DNA from: Sitta carolinensis
Lineage: Eukaryota > Chordata > Aves > Passeriformes > Sittidae
NCBI GenBank assembly: GCA_032173965.1
Contig: CM063284.1
Span: forward strand, 115,790,410 to 115,854,409
Reading direction: 5' to 3'
Length of the DNA: 64,000 nucleotides
Below the pieces are notes generated by a model, which saw only the letters and a program-made list of their open reading frames with translations, had not been told where the DNA came from and did not search any database. The translations under genes and the position numbers were made by a program. Each line of letters starts with the position of its first letter. Position 1 is the first letter of the stretch. Positions 1 through 13,740 of this stretch are shown in pieces.

Positions 1-547
1 CTTTAAAAATAAATGTAGGAAGTCATAATGTATAGTTTATAATTACGATATCCAAAGAATTTCAGTTCAGTGAAGCTGAAGGAAATTGCTTACTATGGAA
101 CTAAGAATGCGATAAAAAGAAAGTTAGGCACTGGCCCTGAAGCTGAAAACCAAAGTAAATCACGTATTTCCTCAAGCAGAAAAAGAGTTTCATTTTTCAT
201 GGGGAAAAAACTTTCACAATAATGTTAAAACACAGAAGTTCAAATACTAATCAGAAGATACACATTACAAGTGAACAAATCTAGTTCTAAAATCCTTTGA
301 ATTGTAAATATATTTCTTTAGAACCCTTACAGTAATAAGCCTAAAGTAATTGTGGGAATCACTTTCAAATTCTAAACATGGACTTCTCTTTTCTACATAG
401 AAAATTCACCCCAGTCAGAATACTGCTTTAATTAATAGTTGGCATAACACAAGATGCCTTCCACAGTTTCTTGTCCCTATATCCCTGTAAAATGTAAATG
501 AAAATTAACCTTCACAGGTTTATAGTAAACAAATTCTCAGTGGTGGC

Positions 548-566
548 AAAAAAAAAAAAAAAAAAA
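548..566 (+). repeat. A19 homopolymer
   Basis: An uninterrupted run of 19 A. There is no AATAAA hexamer in the expected 10-30 bases upstream and no recognisable repeat body to its left, so it reads as a simple homopolymer and not as the tail of an identified retroposon. Confidence 0.9.
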
Positions 567-3500
567 CTTTCCACGTAAACCCACCGCTTTCATATCTGTA
601 TGTGTAAAGATACTTTATCCTCTAACAAAGAGCTAATCCATGAAAAGCTTCACTAAATGTTTTCTTGTACTATTCACATTTATGAAAGTGATTTCTGGAG
701 CCTTAAGGAAGGTTAATGCACTCTCAGACTCTAATCAATGAAAACAGTGCGATTTACACAATCTATGTTCTTTGTCAAATTTAAGCAGTGCATCACTGCA
801 AAAGATCTTTTGCTGACAGGAGCTTACCGTCTGATGGAGGTGCTGGAATCCTCCTTACACTGGCTGTGCCTGGCATACCATGCTGTGCCTGTCCAATGAT
901 AAAATGAAAACTTGCAGGACAACCTCAGGCTATCCATCTCTGATGCTCAGACTAGTGGATATAGCTTACCAGAGGCATGTAGAAATATTTTTTTCACAGA
1001 AGTAAAATGGAACTAAAACAGAATTTTACAAGTATGGGTAACCTCAGAATTATGCTACCAAAGCCTAAGAATAAAAAAAATCAGTCTCTCAGATCATTAC
1101 AATTAAATAAAGATTACAGTAAATTGATGAGTTCCTGCCTATCACTCAGTACTTATAGACGAGGACTACTACTGTAAGCACAGCGTATCTAATGACTGAC
1201 TGAGTTCCCAGATTTGGAAATGGCATTAAAAAAAATTTAAGTATTTCACAGAGCTCATCCATTTCCCATCTCTACTAGGAAAAAAATGAAACCTTGTCCA
1301 TACAGTTTATATTTTCTGGACAACCTTCTGCAATCACAAACCACTGCTTGCCCAAACTGCAATAGAGGTAAAGCAGATATCCATTCACAGCCTAACTGGC
1401 TTACCTGAAGCTAGTGTATTGTTCATACTTCTACCTGCCTATGCCAGCTGACATACTGAGCCCATAAAGCATATAGAAAAAACCATGCAAACAGAAAAGG
1501 TATATCTCTAGAAAGACACGTTAGGCTGGAGAACTTATTTTTCTCTGTTGCCCCAGAAAATGCAAAATTACTTATGTAAGAAAATAATATTGCTGTGAAA
1601 AGTTGTAACAAGATGCTGAAAGATACTGTTTATAACAAAGGTTCACTTGGAAATTACATTATTTCGTATTGAACAAATAACAAACTCTTAATAATGACCT
1701 TGAAGTCAGTGAATTATGCTAATCTAAGTTATTACTAGATTTTAGTCTAACTATTAGGAAATACTGTATTAATATTTAACTGTTCTGCAGTGTATCTGTT
1801 ACTCTTTAACCAAATCTAAAGGCTGCCATGAAGGTTTTGTGTGTCTTTTTGGTCATTCCACACCCCATCAGATCCTTTGCATTCTCCAGCAATATGTTCC
1901 ATACACACTCCAATATTCAGATAAAAACAGAAATCAAACAGCGTGATCATTTTAGGTAGAAGAAAGTCCCAAGTAGGAGATAACTTAGAAATGGTTGCAA
2001 AGATACTTAAAAAGATAATATACATTTTATGATTTTAAGCAACGCATTCTGAATGATGGGATAAGGGCTTGTTAGGGAGGAGGTGAAATTATTCCTCTTC
2101 TAATCTGGTTAACATTTTCTGAAGAAATCCACAGGGAGTACTTATGCTTGGAATTTGCACAATAGGAATTGTGGTATCTGCTACAGCGTTCATCCTTGTG
2201 TGAACCATTACATACCCTAAGTAAAGTGAATGAGTAAGGAATCATGGTGTGGTTTTATGATGGGAACTGAGAATTATTTTGCTTGACACATCTAAAACAT
2301 TGTTTTTAATCAATTTTTGCTTTACTTGTCTTGACTCTTCATTTCTCAGTGGAAGGCATGTAACTCTCTGCATTTTCTGGGAAAACTAATTTCCACAAGA
2401 ACACGTTCAGATAAGGACTTAAAACTGAATATACATTAAGTTATATTTAGCTCTTCAAGCCTTAACAGAGCACTGAAAATGAACTAGTAAATATGGACAA
2501 AGCATCTCCATAAGTTCTACAGAGGCATGAGAAAAAACCCAAATAAAGCTTATGGGTAGAGGGGAAGGTTAATAATAAGAGTATCAGTAAGGCAAATTAT
2601 TTCTATGATATAATGTAATGGGTTCAGAAGTTCACTAAGAAAAGCACAGCACAAAAGGACACCTGATCTCTCACATATCACACATCTCATGTAAATCTCT
2701 ACCATGCAGTCATTAAATTTCTACAGTTACAAGAAAGACACATTCCAGGGGTACACATTTCAGTGGCTGTTAGATCTGAAGCATTTCTCCCTCTATTCAT
2801 CACTGTGTAAGCTTAGGAGGTGAGTCTACACACACACACACAAATTACAGGAAATATTTTTCATATTGTTCTAATGACACATTGATTTTTTCAGCAAATA
2901 CAACAATATGACACATTTGGGAGGAAGTGCATTCAATCCCATTTGAAATTTAAGCCCTATCAGTCAAAATAAAATAAAATGAAATTTATAAAGGTTATAT
3001 CATATTTATGCATTTACTAAATATAAAAGTCAACATATGGTGCAATGTTACCATATGCTTGATTTTGTATGAGCAGATTTCCAATGTAGTAGGAGAGTTC
3101 CCCACAATAACATCATTAGCTTTGCATTTCCTTTAAAACACTTTTTGAAGAATAACAGCCAAAAAGTATCCAAGTATGAGACACATAAACTATACCTACA
3201 ATAGATCTAAAACACAAAATGGACTACATTCGTTTGCACAATCTACATATAACGTCTATTTATTACTACTTAATAAGCTCTTATTATCCACAATACAGCA
3301 GAAGTGAATTAGTATTTTCAGTTCTACTAGGTGTGTGAATTTGAAAATGCATCAAAAGAAAAAATTTATTTTCTGATACTAAAAAGGAACTATGTAAAAA
3401 CTCAGAATAAAATCATAAGGAAATAATATTTTTTTGTTGTTCACTAAGAGATTATATAAAAGACATAGTTTGATATGGTCAATTTTGGTTTGGACCCCTG

Positions 3501-5578
3501 CCATAAATTACCTCTAATGCAGTTTAGATATTCTGTAACAAATGTAAGTGCACTTTAATTTTAAGAATAAATTACAAGCTGTCAAATATTTTACAGAAAA
3601 ATGGTGGCATATATCAGAAATCTAAATATTTCAGTGGAAACACTGTTGATTTGCTGAGTTACACTGCTGTACACCTGGTTCTGGTTGCTTTAAAAGGCAC
3701 CTCAGCTCCTTCTTCCTAAAGAGATAAATATTGCCACTGGACAGCCAGTGAAAAATTTGGAAGTTCATTCTTGGTCCTGTTTTTGATTTCCCAGTGTGAA
3801 CTAAGGTTAAATATTTCTTTACGCCAATGTCAGCAAAATAATATAAAAATATGACATCAATCCCTATTTTGAGTGCTTTGTGGAAGACTTATTTTTAAAT
3901 GTCTTTTGAAAGCCTTTTGATCTCCAGTGCCAAGCTGTCAGAAAAGAAGCCAAATAAATGACAAAAAGTACCCTGTTACTAGTTCTCCCTTGGTGCTAGC
4001 ACTGTCTAAAATGGGTGTATTTATCTCTTCTGCCAAAATTTAGCAACATCTGTAAAGCATTACAGGTGAGTGTAATGGAGCTAATGTTTGAGGATCCAGC
4101 TTGGTTAATTAAAGGTGGGCAAACTCAGTTTTAAGTGGAGAAGACAACATTCATTGAGAGACTGAAGCACGTGTTCTAAAAAGACAAAGCAGTAAAACTA
4201 CAACAGACCTAAAAAGAAAAGCAGTATCACCCTCATAGGGAAGCAACTCAAAAGGTGAATCTTGGGCTTTTTCTCGAATGGATGTCTTCCCTCTATGGCA
4301 CAGAGCAGGCAAACAAGCAAAGGATTCACTCAAGCAAGGACCAGTCATGACTGTAGCACAGCCAGGGGCTGTGACAGTAGTTGAATATTACGTATAAAAT
4401 ACCATGAGCATTTTTCAAAACGGAAGAAGGAGAGGCTACCATCACCCCACATATGCACTCACAAAACACTGAAATTATGGTCAGCTTCACTCTTGGGTTT
4501 GTAAGACTAATGTTTCCAAAATTAAACAGAGACAGATAGACTGTACTCTCCACAAAGTGGAACACTAAGATCAGAATAAAAGTTGGAGAGACTTAACAAT
4601 GTCAAGGATTGTTTCCTGAAAAAAAGGAATAATAATGGTAATAATGGCTCCTGTGAGGTAGCTGGCATCATGCCTGTTGACTGATTCCAAAATGGCCCCT
4701 AAGCCTTTTGTGTTTGTGTTTGTCTGCACTTACCAATACTTTATTCTACAGATCATAGCTAGAAAGTGCTTTTACTTCTTGTGTTTGAAGATGTAACATT
4801 TGATGATATCGAGGAATACTCATCTCCAACTTTGTCAAGCGCAACTTTGTTGGCATGACTGCAGATAAGGCCCCTTGGATCTGTATCACCCAATCTACAG
4901 AAATATTTTAACCTTTTTTTAGCAAGAAGTGTTTAAATCTGCTGCCAAATGCTACCAGGGTACTCTTAGATCATGAATCTGTTCAATGCTACAGCAGTGA
5001 GAAGAAAATATCTCTGCGTCTTGTGCATATGCTAAATGATTGGAAAGACTCCCACATATACTTCTATGGACTTAACATAAAGTCTTGAATGTTGAAGAGG
5101 TTAACTGGATTTGCAGGGAAACAAAATTAAACTAATACTCATGAAGAATGGACTCTATACCAACAATTTGTTCAGATGAAAAGGATGGCATAAGAAACTA
5201 AACTACTGAGTATTTATAGTTAGGCAGTGAAGAGCAGGGAAAGTAAATTCACTGGAAAATTATAATTAAAAGGATACAAAAAAATGAAAAATGTTTGTGC
5301 TAACTTCTAACTCATAAAAACTAAGAAATCAAGATAAATTTACTCTTCCAGTGAATTCTGCTTATAACATTTGGCTTCAAATTACAGTTTTCAACATTGT
5401 CAAATGCAGACAGGATTTTACCACCATTCACTTCAGCCACAGATTTGAGTGCAATTAAGTCAGTCAAACTCTTACAAAAAGAGATTCTGTTGGTCAGTCA
5501 ACGGCCAAACACCAAAAAATTTTTGACTTTTAAGAGTATAGTCCACAAAGAGCTAATACATACATTATTGGTAGTTTG

Positions 5579-5625
5579 CACATATATACACACATATATA
5601 TATATAACTACACACACACAAAAAT
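5579..5625. repeat. TA/CA low-complexity microsatellite
   Basis: Compound alternating tract of CATATA, (TA)n and (CA)n blocks with single-base interruptions. It creates overlapping open frames rich in Tyr, Ile, Thr and His on both strands, which are artefacts of the repeat. Confidence 0.85.
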
Positions 5626-6744
5626 AGCCACTGTGAATGCTGTATGCAGTTTCTGTTCTCACTCCCATGTCAAATTTACTCAATTTACCAATCAAAACAG
5701 CATCTCTCCAATTTCGAGCCTGTAGGGTTAACAGAGTAAGGAAAACTGTCTTTTGTCTTCCTGCATCACTGCTAACGACAATCATTCTATATTTTTTTCC
5801 TTAAAGAGAAACAATGTTCAAAATAGAACGTGAACTAAAACAAACAAGATTAGATATAGATAAGATATTTCTTAGGTTTCTCATGCCTTCAAGAACTATA
5901 GGTAGTAAGTAATAAATGCTATTTGGCAGCAACGCAAATAGACAACAATGTTCACATTAACTTCACTGCAGTTCCTCTTCACCTGGAGTAAGAGGAGCTT
6001 TGCTTCCCATCCCACCACCTTCTTCAACAATTCACACAACAACAGTGGAAAGTATCACAGACATATGAAGAAGGGCTAAGTAGCAGAGACCTTGCTTGCT
6101 GCCTGAACAGGCCATTCTCCACCTTCAAGACAGAGATGTCACATTCTCTTTGGCACAAGATTTTTGACTCCTGCATACCTGAAACATGTTCATTTCATAT
6201 GATGCTTTAGCAAAAGTACCCACACTAAATCAGCTCTAACAGTTATAAAGAACAGGAAATGAGTTGAAGAAAGAGCAGTAAAATTAAACATTTCTTAAGT
6301 AAAAAAGCCATACTTAAAAACTTAATTTATACAGCATTAAGTTACTAAATAAACTATTCATCCAGGCATAACTTTTATTTGAAGAATGTTCACAGCAATT
6401 ATTTAGTCAGCAATTTACTCATGTCATGAATGAGGCTGCAATAGCTTCTTTTCACAATGATCACTTTAAAATGTGTGCAAAGGATCTCTGGACTTGGAGC
6501 TGACACTCACCTCTTCAATTGGAAAAATCTACTGACTTGACTATTTTACTGAAGCAAGATATCTGTAAAGACACCTAAATCCACTGTATTTTGTTGTCAC
6601 TAGTCCCAAGAATGTCCACATTGGTCCTTGAAATTCTCATGACTATATTTAATTACAAACTATTGAAGAAAACATAAGATTCATGGAGTGCTGGCAATAT
6701 AAATTATGAGTGGCAAGCTCCCAGAAACTGCACAGACTTGTCTG

Positions 6745-8570
6745 GGTTCACATCACAGACACATTCAGGCTGGAAGGGACCCCAGCAGGGCACTTGTCCA
6801 ATCTCCTGCCCATTGTAGGGTCAACACTACTCAGATGAAGTTGCTCAGGACTTTGATCTGCTCAATCTTGAAAACCTACAGTGGTCAAGATTCTACAATA
6901 TCTCCAAGTAACTGGTTACGTGGGCTTATTTAATCCCACAATTTTCTTCTCTAAAAACAGCCCATGTTTCAATTTATAAACACCCTGTCAACCCACTTGA
7001 CGCCTCTCTAAGAACATGGCTCTGTCTTCTCAGAAATTCTCTTGTAGATTCTAGGGGGGCTGCTCCTAGGTACCTCAAATCTATCTCTTATTTAGGTTAA
7101 AAAAATCTTGGTCTCTAGATCTCTCTCTGACAACCTTGGTGGCTTTTCATCAAAATTGTTCCAGTTTACAAAGTGTTTCTATACTGACAAACCCAAACCT
7201 GGACAAGTTATTAAATTATTCTGTACTCTAATGATTATGAAGAAAAAAGGCATAACAACACACTTTGATCTACTGGCAGCAGAATTGCTGGTACAGCCCA
7301 GTAACCTGGTAGCCTCTCCCACTTCTACAGCACATCGCTGCCTAGTGTTCAGCCCACTGTCCCCATCAGAACCCCCAGATAATCTTCAGCAGCACTGTAG
7401 TCAACCAGCTCCTTGCTGGTGAGTGCCTACCCGTACCATTGCAGGGGTTGGTTCAGCCCAAGTGCAGGATGGTACATTTTTCTTTTGTTGAATTCCTGAG
7501 GTTCTTGTTGGATGATCGTTCCAACCCATACAGGTGCCTATCAGCTGGACTTTTCAATTCTGTGTCATTTCCATACCTGACAAGACTGTGTCAATTGTGA
7601 ACTCCTCCAGGCCTTTGAAAAAGATGCTGAACAGACTAGGTCCCAAAACAGAGCCATAAAGATCTCAGTTTTTAATGAATGTCAAGGCAATATATGAACC
7701 ATTAACTGCTACACGTGGAGTGTGATGAGCCATCTAGTTCCTCACACTTCTATCATTCCACCCATCTAAAATGTATTCCAACTCAAGCACAAGGATGCTG
7801 AGGGAGATCATGTCAAAACCTTCAGGAAGTCAAGATCAAAGATTCACTACCCTCCACTCACCCCCAGAATCAGTCATTTCACCACAGATGGCAGAGAGGT
7901 CACTGGGCATGATTAGTACTTAGGAGATCCATGCTGTTATTCCTGAGCACCTTATTCTCCTTCATGTGTGCAGAAATAGCTTCTGAGAGAGCACACTCAA
8001 TGATTCTCTCAGGAAACAAATCAGTTTTTAACCAGCCTGTAGTCCCTTAGATGATCCTTCTTGTCGATTTTGAATATGTGTGCAACTGTCTCCAGTCATT
8101 GGGAATCTCTTTGTCCCTCAACAACAAAGGAGAATGGCTTCACAATGCTTTCAGCCAGTTCTCTGTGTCATGGCTTCTCCCCATCCAATCTTGTGAATTT
8201 CTATGGGTCAAAATTTCTCAAGAGATCTCTGACTTGATTCTCTCCTACTGCTGGTAAATCCTTTTTTCCTTGAATCCTGTCTTTAGCCTCAAAGGACCAT
8301 GAGATTTTGTCAGTGGACACTGAGGTAAAGGTAGCATTGATCACAGGTTTATCTGCATTCACTTTTACTACCACCTTCACAATTAGGATTTAGCAGCACC
8401 CCCACAGATTCCTTGGGTTTTGTTTTGGGTCTTTTTTTAATTGTTCTTACAATGACAGAAGCTCTTCTTGCTGTCACTGTCATTTTAGGTGTGCTAAATT
8501 TTTCTCAACACCTCACTCTTAACTTCTCTCTTGAGATTTGCAGCATAAGCTCCTAAAAGTATCCACCAAA
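6745..8570 (-). mobile_element. Old 5'-truncated CR1 LINE copy with decayed ORF2
   Basis: Read on the minus strand, this follows the avian CR1 non-LTR retrotransposon from within ORF2 to the 3' end at about 6745. The terminal block near 6760-6850 has the typical CR1 wording (AGGCTGGAAGGGACC, then TCAACACTA and TTGCTCAGGACTTT). Further in are segments matching ORF2 around the reverse-transcriptase domain: the region before the catalytic motif at 7600-7650, and upstream ORF2 near 8345-8410. The FADD catalytic box aligns to 7564-7575, where it has decayed to about YGND. Several indels break the frame, so no product is possible. At about 1.8 kb it is the longest repeat in the window, against roughly 4.5 kb for a full CR1. 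Its high divergence suggests an old insertion. Boundaries are approximate to tens of bases. Confidence 0.8.
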
Positions 8571-11500
8571 TGTAAGAGATATTCCAGGAAGCATTAAGAA
8601 TCATAACATATTTATTTTGAAATTCAATTACTAAAGCTTAGATAGTTCCAAAAGGCTTATCATAAAATTCTTGAATCAAAGCTTGTATTACTCTTTTTCT
8701 CTTAAAAAGCTCAAACCCTAAAAAACAAACAGCAAAAATTGAAATAAATGACAGGGAGAAGAATTATTCTTCAACAGAAGCAAGTTCTCCACCAAACCTC
8801 CCTTGCAAATGCAACACTGCAAGTCTTACAGTTGATCAATACACCCTCCATGCAATCAATGGGAGCACAGAGGCACAATTTGGTGTTAAGCAGCAGGTTA
8901 CAAAGATAGTTTGCAGCAATTCCACCAAAAGCATCAGGAACTTTTCCCAAACCTTTTCAGTGCAAAGAAAGAAGCTGCACATTAATTATGCCACTCTCCT
9001 TAGCTCCTACTTCATCTTCATTGCCCTCTCCACAAGCTGGCACTGGATTTGTTTACTTTGGTGTTTAACTCTGATGAAAAGTGTATTTTCATAGCAATTT
9101 CTCAGCATAAAGGCGTTGAGAAGTACAGAAACAGATTACTCTTGGATGAAACAAAACTGCCAGATGTACTGCAACTGTTAATGAATGCTAGATCCCTTGG
9201 ATCAGCCAAATTTGAGCTGATACAAAGTCACACATCTCCAAAAATACAAATGAAACAACAAAATGCAGCAAGCCCACCCTGGTCCTGAGCACCATCTGTT
9301 TCATTCCACAGACCTGTTAACCTGTTGCTGCAGGGTTTTTTTTTAAGCTCTGTTAGCTTAATCTACCACTCCAGACTAAGAGCAGTAAGTTAAGGCCACT
9401 CTCTTGCCACTCCTGATGACTCTGAAGTCGTAGGCTATCACAGAACTAGGGATTTTCCCTTAAACCACCTCACTGTTCAAGATTATGCCCAGGAAATATG
9501 TATTCTGTGCAATTATGCACATTTCAAAATTAAGTTTTCGAAATACATTTTCTGATGTCAAAAAGCCTAAACTTGCTTTCCACTTAATATTCTTTCTTAA
9601 ACTGCATTTTGGGCAATGAAAATGGACACTTTCATGGTTCTGAAACACAGTATTTCTAGGGATGAAAATATTAAAATTTATTTTATAATATGACCTTTTT
9701 TTTTTTTTAATTTTTGTTTGTATCATGAAAATACAGGCTTTCCTGTTAAGTTTTAGAAATAGTGATATGACAATTGGTCACTCCTAAGTACAGAATTTTA
9801 TACATAAAATTTAATGAAATACAGATCCCTGTATATCAGCTCATTACACATCCCAAAGATTTCATGAATTTCAGATGTTGGTACTCAATAATATAAAATA
9901 AGTCTTGGATTTGACAATATATCCTCAATCCCAAATAAAAAGTTTTAAACTTTTCACATAATTATTCTAATGAAATGGGAATGGAATTCCATAACAATAA
10001 CATTTTATGGACATACTCTCAGCAAATTGTATGAATTTCTAGATTTCCAGTGACTACTACAACATTTTCAGTTCCTTTTTTTTTTTTTTGTTTGAACAGA
10101 AAAATTCTATTTGTTTAATTTGAAAAGTATGCAATTACCTTCACCACTTTTAATACATTTTTAATTTAAATTGAAATTAACTGATCATGTACTATAAAAC
10201 ACATAGATATTAGTTTTACAGTTCTATTTTTCTGGAAGAGTGTCAAATTTTTGGTTGGTTTTTTTTTTTTTTAATAAAGATTTTGTGAAATGACAAGAAT
10301 ATACAAGTACAGTGCTGAAAAGATAGTATTTTCTTACTATGAAGAAACTTCTCACTGCAAGTGGAAACTGGATGCTAAAAAAATTGGTCCGTCAGGACTA
10401 AATTACAGATTGGCTAAATTCAACGTGCTCATTCTATCATCAACTCATATACAGCACTATCTGTGTAGTTTTGCCAGCGCCATACATTTACATTCTAGAT
10501 AGAATCAGGTAGAAAGACCCTTGCAAATCCCCAGTTTAATACAGAAGCTTGCTGCTACAGCTGCTCTGAATATGACCCATATAAATGTCTGATCCTCACT
10601 TCTAAACAGCCTTTGCAACTGCTAGCAATTCATTTATTGGTTTAGACTCTCAACAAAGAAAACTATCCAAAATTTTGTCAAGGAGGAAAAGAAAGAAATG
10701 TTGGTGATGTTAATCAGCATGCTACAGCTGGTTTGAAAAGCTGGTATCACTATAGTTGTTTAAATTACAAACAAATAATGACATTGACAAGCACTGAAAA
10801 GGAAACAAACGGTATTGGAAATTATATCCATGATGATCCCCTTTTGTAGTCTGTAGTCTTGTTAGGACACATGGTGGGCATGTTCTAACAGATCCTGAGA
10901 CAAGATACAGAATTACCATTATTTAATGAACTTCGGAATTTTTGTTGTGTTCATTGAACAGCTCATCATTGTGCAAGGCAGAAAAATAATACTCAGTTAC
11001 TTAGTTATGATACCTTACTGAACATAACAAGGCAAAGAACAGGAAATGATTCATAGCCATCTTTAATGGTAAAAGAGACTTGTCTGCATCAAGAACTACC
11101 GTTTTCACCATAATAGAAATTTGAACAACATAGTAAAGCCAAATGAACTTTTAACTTGCAAAAAATAATAGTTCTTATTTTGTATGCTGATCTACCTATA
11201 AAGGGAAGTGAAATATATATTTTAATGACAAGAATTTGTGGGAACTGGTAATACTCAAATTTAGTTTGATCTCATTAATGAAAGCTTTGCAAGTATTCTG
11301 TGCTTAAGTGGATGAATTGCAGTCACGGCTCTGCTAAAAATCAGTTTGCACAAATACTGAATTATCTCTACACTCATCCTCTGAGATTAGTTTTCTATTT
11401 TCTACAGTAATAATAAACATAATTAAATGCTCAGCTTTGTTAGCAGGAGCACTGGAAGGTGTCCACTCTCCTTGGAAAGGAAGAGAGAACATAAAGTTTG

Positions 11501-11780
11501 AATATGAACCTATAGTTCTGGCTTAGTTTAGTCTGTGACTAAATGGTACCCTTTTAACTTAATTACCATGTGGAACAGCTTCCTGAGGATGGAGACTGAT
11601 CAGTAAAAAAAAAAAAATTGTGTCCCACTCTTAAACACTCCCTATTGAACTTCACTAAACAATTATTTTCAAATATTTTAATCATATTTTGATTGGTTTG
11701 ACTGGGGATTGTGAGATTTTTTCATTAAAATACTTAAGAAAAATAAATCATGGCCCAAAATGCCTATTTTTTAGTAATAA
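8571..11780. other. Non-coding AT-rich DNA, no identified repeat
   Basis: Nothing recognisable beyond T-runs of 13-14 bases at 9696-9708, 10076-10089 and 10259-10272. A plus-strand frame at 9049-9288 (79 codons) follows a pyrimidine-rich stretch ending in CAAG near 9037 but resembles no known protein. Confidence 0.55.
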
Positions 11781-12118
11781 TAAAATCATAGACTCGCAGA
11801 CTTGTTTAGGTTGGAAAAAATCTTCAAGGTCATCAAGTCCAGTCATTAACTGAACACCACTAAACCATGCCTGCAAGTGCTCCAATAACACTTCTTTTGA
11901 GTACCTCCAGGGATGGTGAATCCACTACTTCCCTGGGCAGCCAGTTCCAAAGCTTAACTACATTGTCAGTGATGGACTTTATCTTAATACACAATCTAAA
12001 CCTCCCCTGGTGCCACTTGAGGCCATTTCCTCTTCTGTTGCTTGTTTCTTGGGAGAAGATAACAACCTTCACCTAACTACAGCCTCCTTTCAGGTAGTTC
12101 TAGAGAGTGATAAGGTAA
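11781..12118 (-). mobile_element. CR1 LINE 3' end with ORF2 C-terminus
   Basis: On the minus strand this reads from a CR1 ORF2 position (ACCTTATC...CTCTCT near 12116) through the end of ORF2 to the 3' untranslated end near 11781. Translation of 12072-11860 gives the characteristic CR1 C-terminus, including GNGLKWHQGRFRL and NWLPREVVDSPSLEV and ending GMV. This is close to the family's usual RHWNRLPREVVESPSLEVF...DMV. The 3' tail still shows the TTTTTCCAACCTAAAC wording, but the terminal 8-bp repeat array is eroded to a single unit. The copy is about 340 bp, strongly 5' truncated as most CR1 insertions are, and non-autonomous. The open frame on the opposite strand is a shadow. Confidence 0.88.
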
Positions 12119-12812
12119 TCCTTGTGTCTTTGATGCCCTGTGGATTTCCATTCTCTACCTTCAGACAGCAGACCAAAGGATCTTGCTAGCTCTCTGTCCA
12201 TCAAACATCAGCATGCTTCCCTCAGATTTAGCTTTTCTGAGTCAAGTTTTAGCCCTTTCACCCTGCAAAACTATTTTCAAACTCTCTCAATGATACCTGC
12301 AAACTCCTGTGTGAAGACTCTTTCCCCCATTTGAGACAAGTGTACCCCATATTTTGCCAGTGGCCTGCTGTCATGCAGACCAACTTATGACCTCTCCCTT
12401 TAGAAAACTTGAACCACTTTAAAAAAAAAAAAAAATTGCTAACTGGAAAAATCACTACATTGACTGCCAGAGATACTGTTTCACAACTCTGGTACAGAAC
12501 TGGCAATCTTAGCTGAAAGACATCTTCCAATATGAGCCAAAGTTGGTGACAACAGAAAGCGTACGATGACAAGTCTGGACTCCAGAATTCTAAGATAAAT
12601 GCAGAAATGAAAAGATGGATTCAAATTTCATTAATTTTAAATTTCAAATATCCCTAGAGCACCATATTACAGTTTCCAGGCATTCAGTTCTTTTGCAGAC
12701 ATTTTTGATAAGAAAGGACAAGCTTTTGCTGGAGAAATTTATGTGAACGCACAGCTAGTTATGTTTATAAAGGCTAAGATAAAACCATGAAAGACCTTCT
12801 GTGTTATGGCAC
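12119..12812. other. Unassigned DNA between CR1 and LTR
   Basis: The sequence no longer tracks CR1 beyond about 12118. There is an A-run at 12421-12435. Minus-strand frames here are short and unrecognised. No gene or repeat is assigned. Confidence 0.5.
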
Positions 12813-13400
12813 TGTCATGGTTTAACCCCAGCTGGCAACCAAGTACCACACAGCTTCTCACTCATCCCCCACCCTCATGGGTGAGGAGAATTGGAAAAGA
12901 AAAATTAAACCTTGCCATTTGACATGAGAACGATTTAACAATCAAAGCAAAATAAAATATTCTAACAATAGCTATTATTGTTTTTGTTGTAATGGAAGGA
13001 AGAGAGGAACAAAAGCCCAGACAGACAAGTGATGCCCAGTACAGTTACTCCCACTGACCGATGCCCAGCCTGTCCCCCCAAGCAGAGATCAGCCCCTTCT
13101 GGCCAGTTCCCCCAGTTCACACACTGGGAATGATGTTCTATGGTTTTCAATGTGATTTTTCCAAGTTTGGATCACATGTCCTGATTATGCTACACCCCAC
13201 TCCCCCAGCTTTTCATGCACCTGCTCACTGGAAGTGAAGGGGAAATCAAAAATTCATTTCTTTAAAGTAAGCACTACTGGGCTACAACTAAAACCTCAGT
13301 ACGGTATCAACACTATTCTCTTACTAAATCCAAAACAAAGCAGTGTTACGGCTGTTAGGAAGAAAATTAACTCCATCCCAGCTGGAACGAGGTCAGGCAC
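12808..13400 (-). mobile_element. Solo ERVL-type LTR with 5-bp target duplication
   Basis: The LTR spans 12813-13395 (583 bp), starts TG and ends CA on the plus strand, and is flanked by the exact 5-bp direct repeat GGCAC at 12808-12812 and 13396-13400. A 5-bp duplication is the usual size for avian ERVL elements. The plus-strand start matches the bird LTR family that opens TGTCATGGTTTAACCCC. In that family the transcriptional sense is the opposite strand, since the sense copies elsewhere carry TATA and ATTAAA signals. The other end has the family wording AGGAAGAAAATTAACTCCATCCC. No gag or pol lies on either side, so it is a solo LTR left by recombination between the two LTRs of a provirus. 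Its two ends are well kept although the body is diverged. Confidence 0.88.
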
Positions 13401-13639
13401 TAAAGTTGGCAAACATGAGTCTGGAATCAGAACAACAATTTTTCAGCTAGGTCTTATTTCATGGCTTGCTGCTGTGTAAGCTCAGCTTGGCCAGGATCAA
13501 GCCCCAGCTAATGACAGACACCTTAGGCAGACTGGGGAATGCCTAGCATAGCAGAGGAAACAATTTATATGTTGTGCTTGTAGGGGTTTGACACTTTTCA
13601 GTGTAAAGCTGAATCACATTTTTGCCCGTCTGTCATGAG

Positions 13640-13740
13640 CACCATGAAGGCTGCAAGTTCCTCAGGGCAGGAGCCTGTTAAACACTTAGCACAACACAGG
13701 AGCTCTGTGCTAATAATTACCATTGCTATTAAATATACTG
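13640..13740 (+). repeat. Possible L2/MIR-type ancient element tail
   Basis: The stretch carries, in order, wording like AAGGCTGCAAGTTCCTCAGG, GGCAGGAGCCTG, CACTTAGCACAACACAGGAG and then a CTAATAATTA-type end. This is the order of the shared 3' tail of L2 LINEs and MIR/CORE-SINEs (a CTGTAAGCTCCTTGAGGGCAGGGACTG-like block, a GCCTAGCACA-like block, an AATAAAT end). Such fragments survive in amniote genomes. The identity is by remembered consensus only, and the 5' part is not recognisable. Confidence 0.4.

Larger units (their letters stand above)
1..6744. other. Unique AT-rich non-coding DNA with short simple repeats
   Basis: No gene or recognisable interspersed repeat is seen. The longest frames are under 100 codons, overlap on both strands and show no familiar domain. 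Simple sequence is present: an A19 run at 548-566, an (AC)7 run at 2828-2842 and a mixed TA/CA tract at about 5579-5625. The stretch could be intron or intergenic space; the sequence does not decide. Confidence 0.6.

Noticed and set aside
7108..8257. Plus-strand frames at 7108-7422 and 8051-8257
   Set aside because: They are antisense to the minus-strand CR1 ORF2 remnant.
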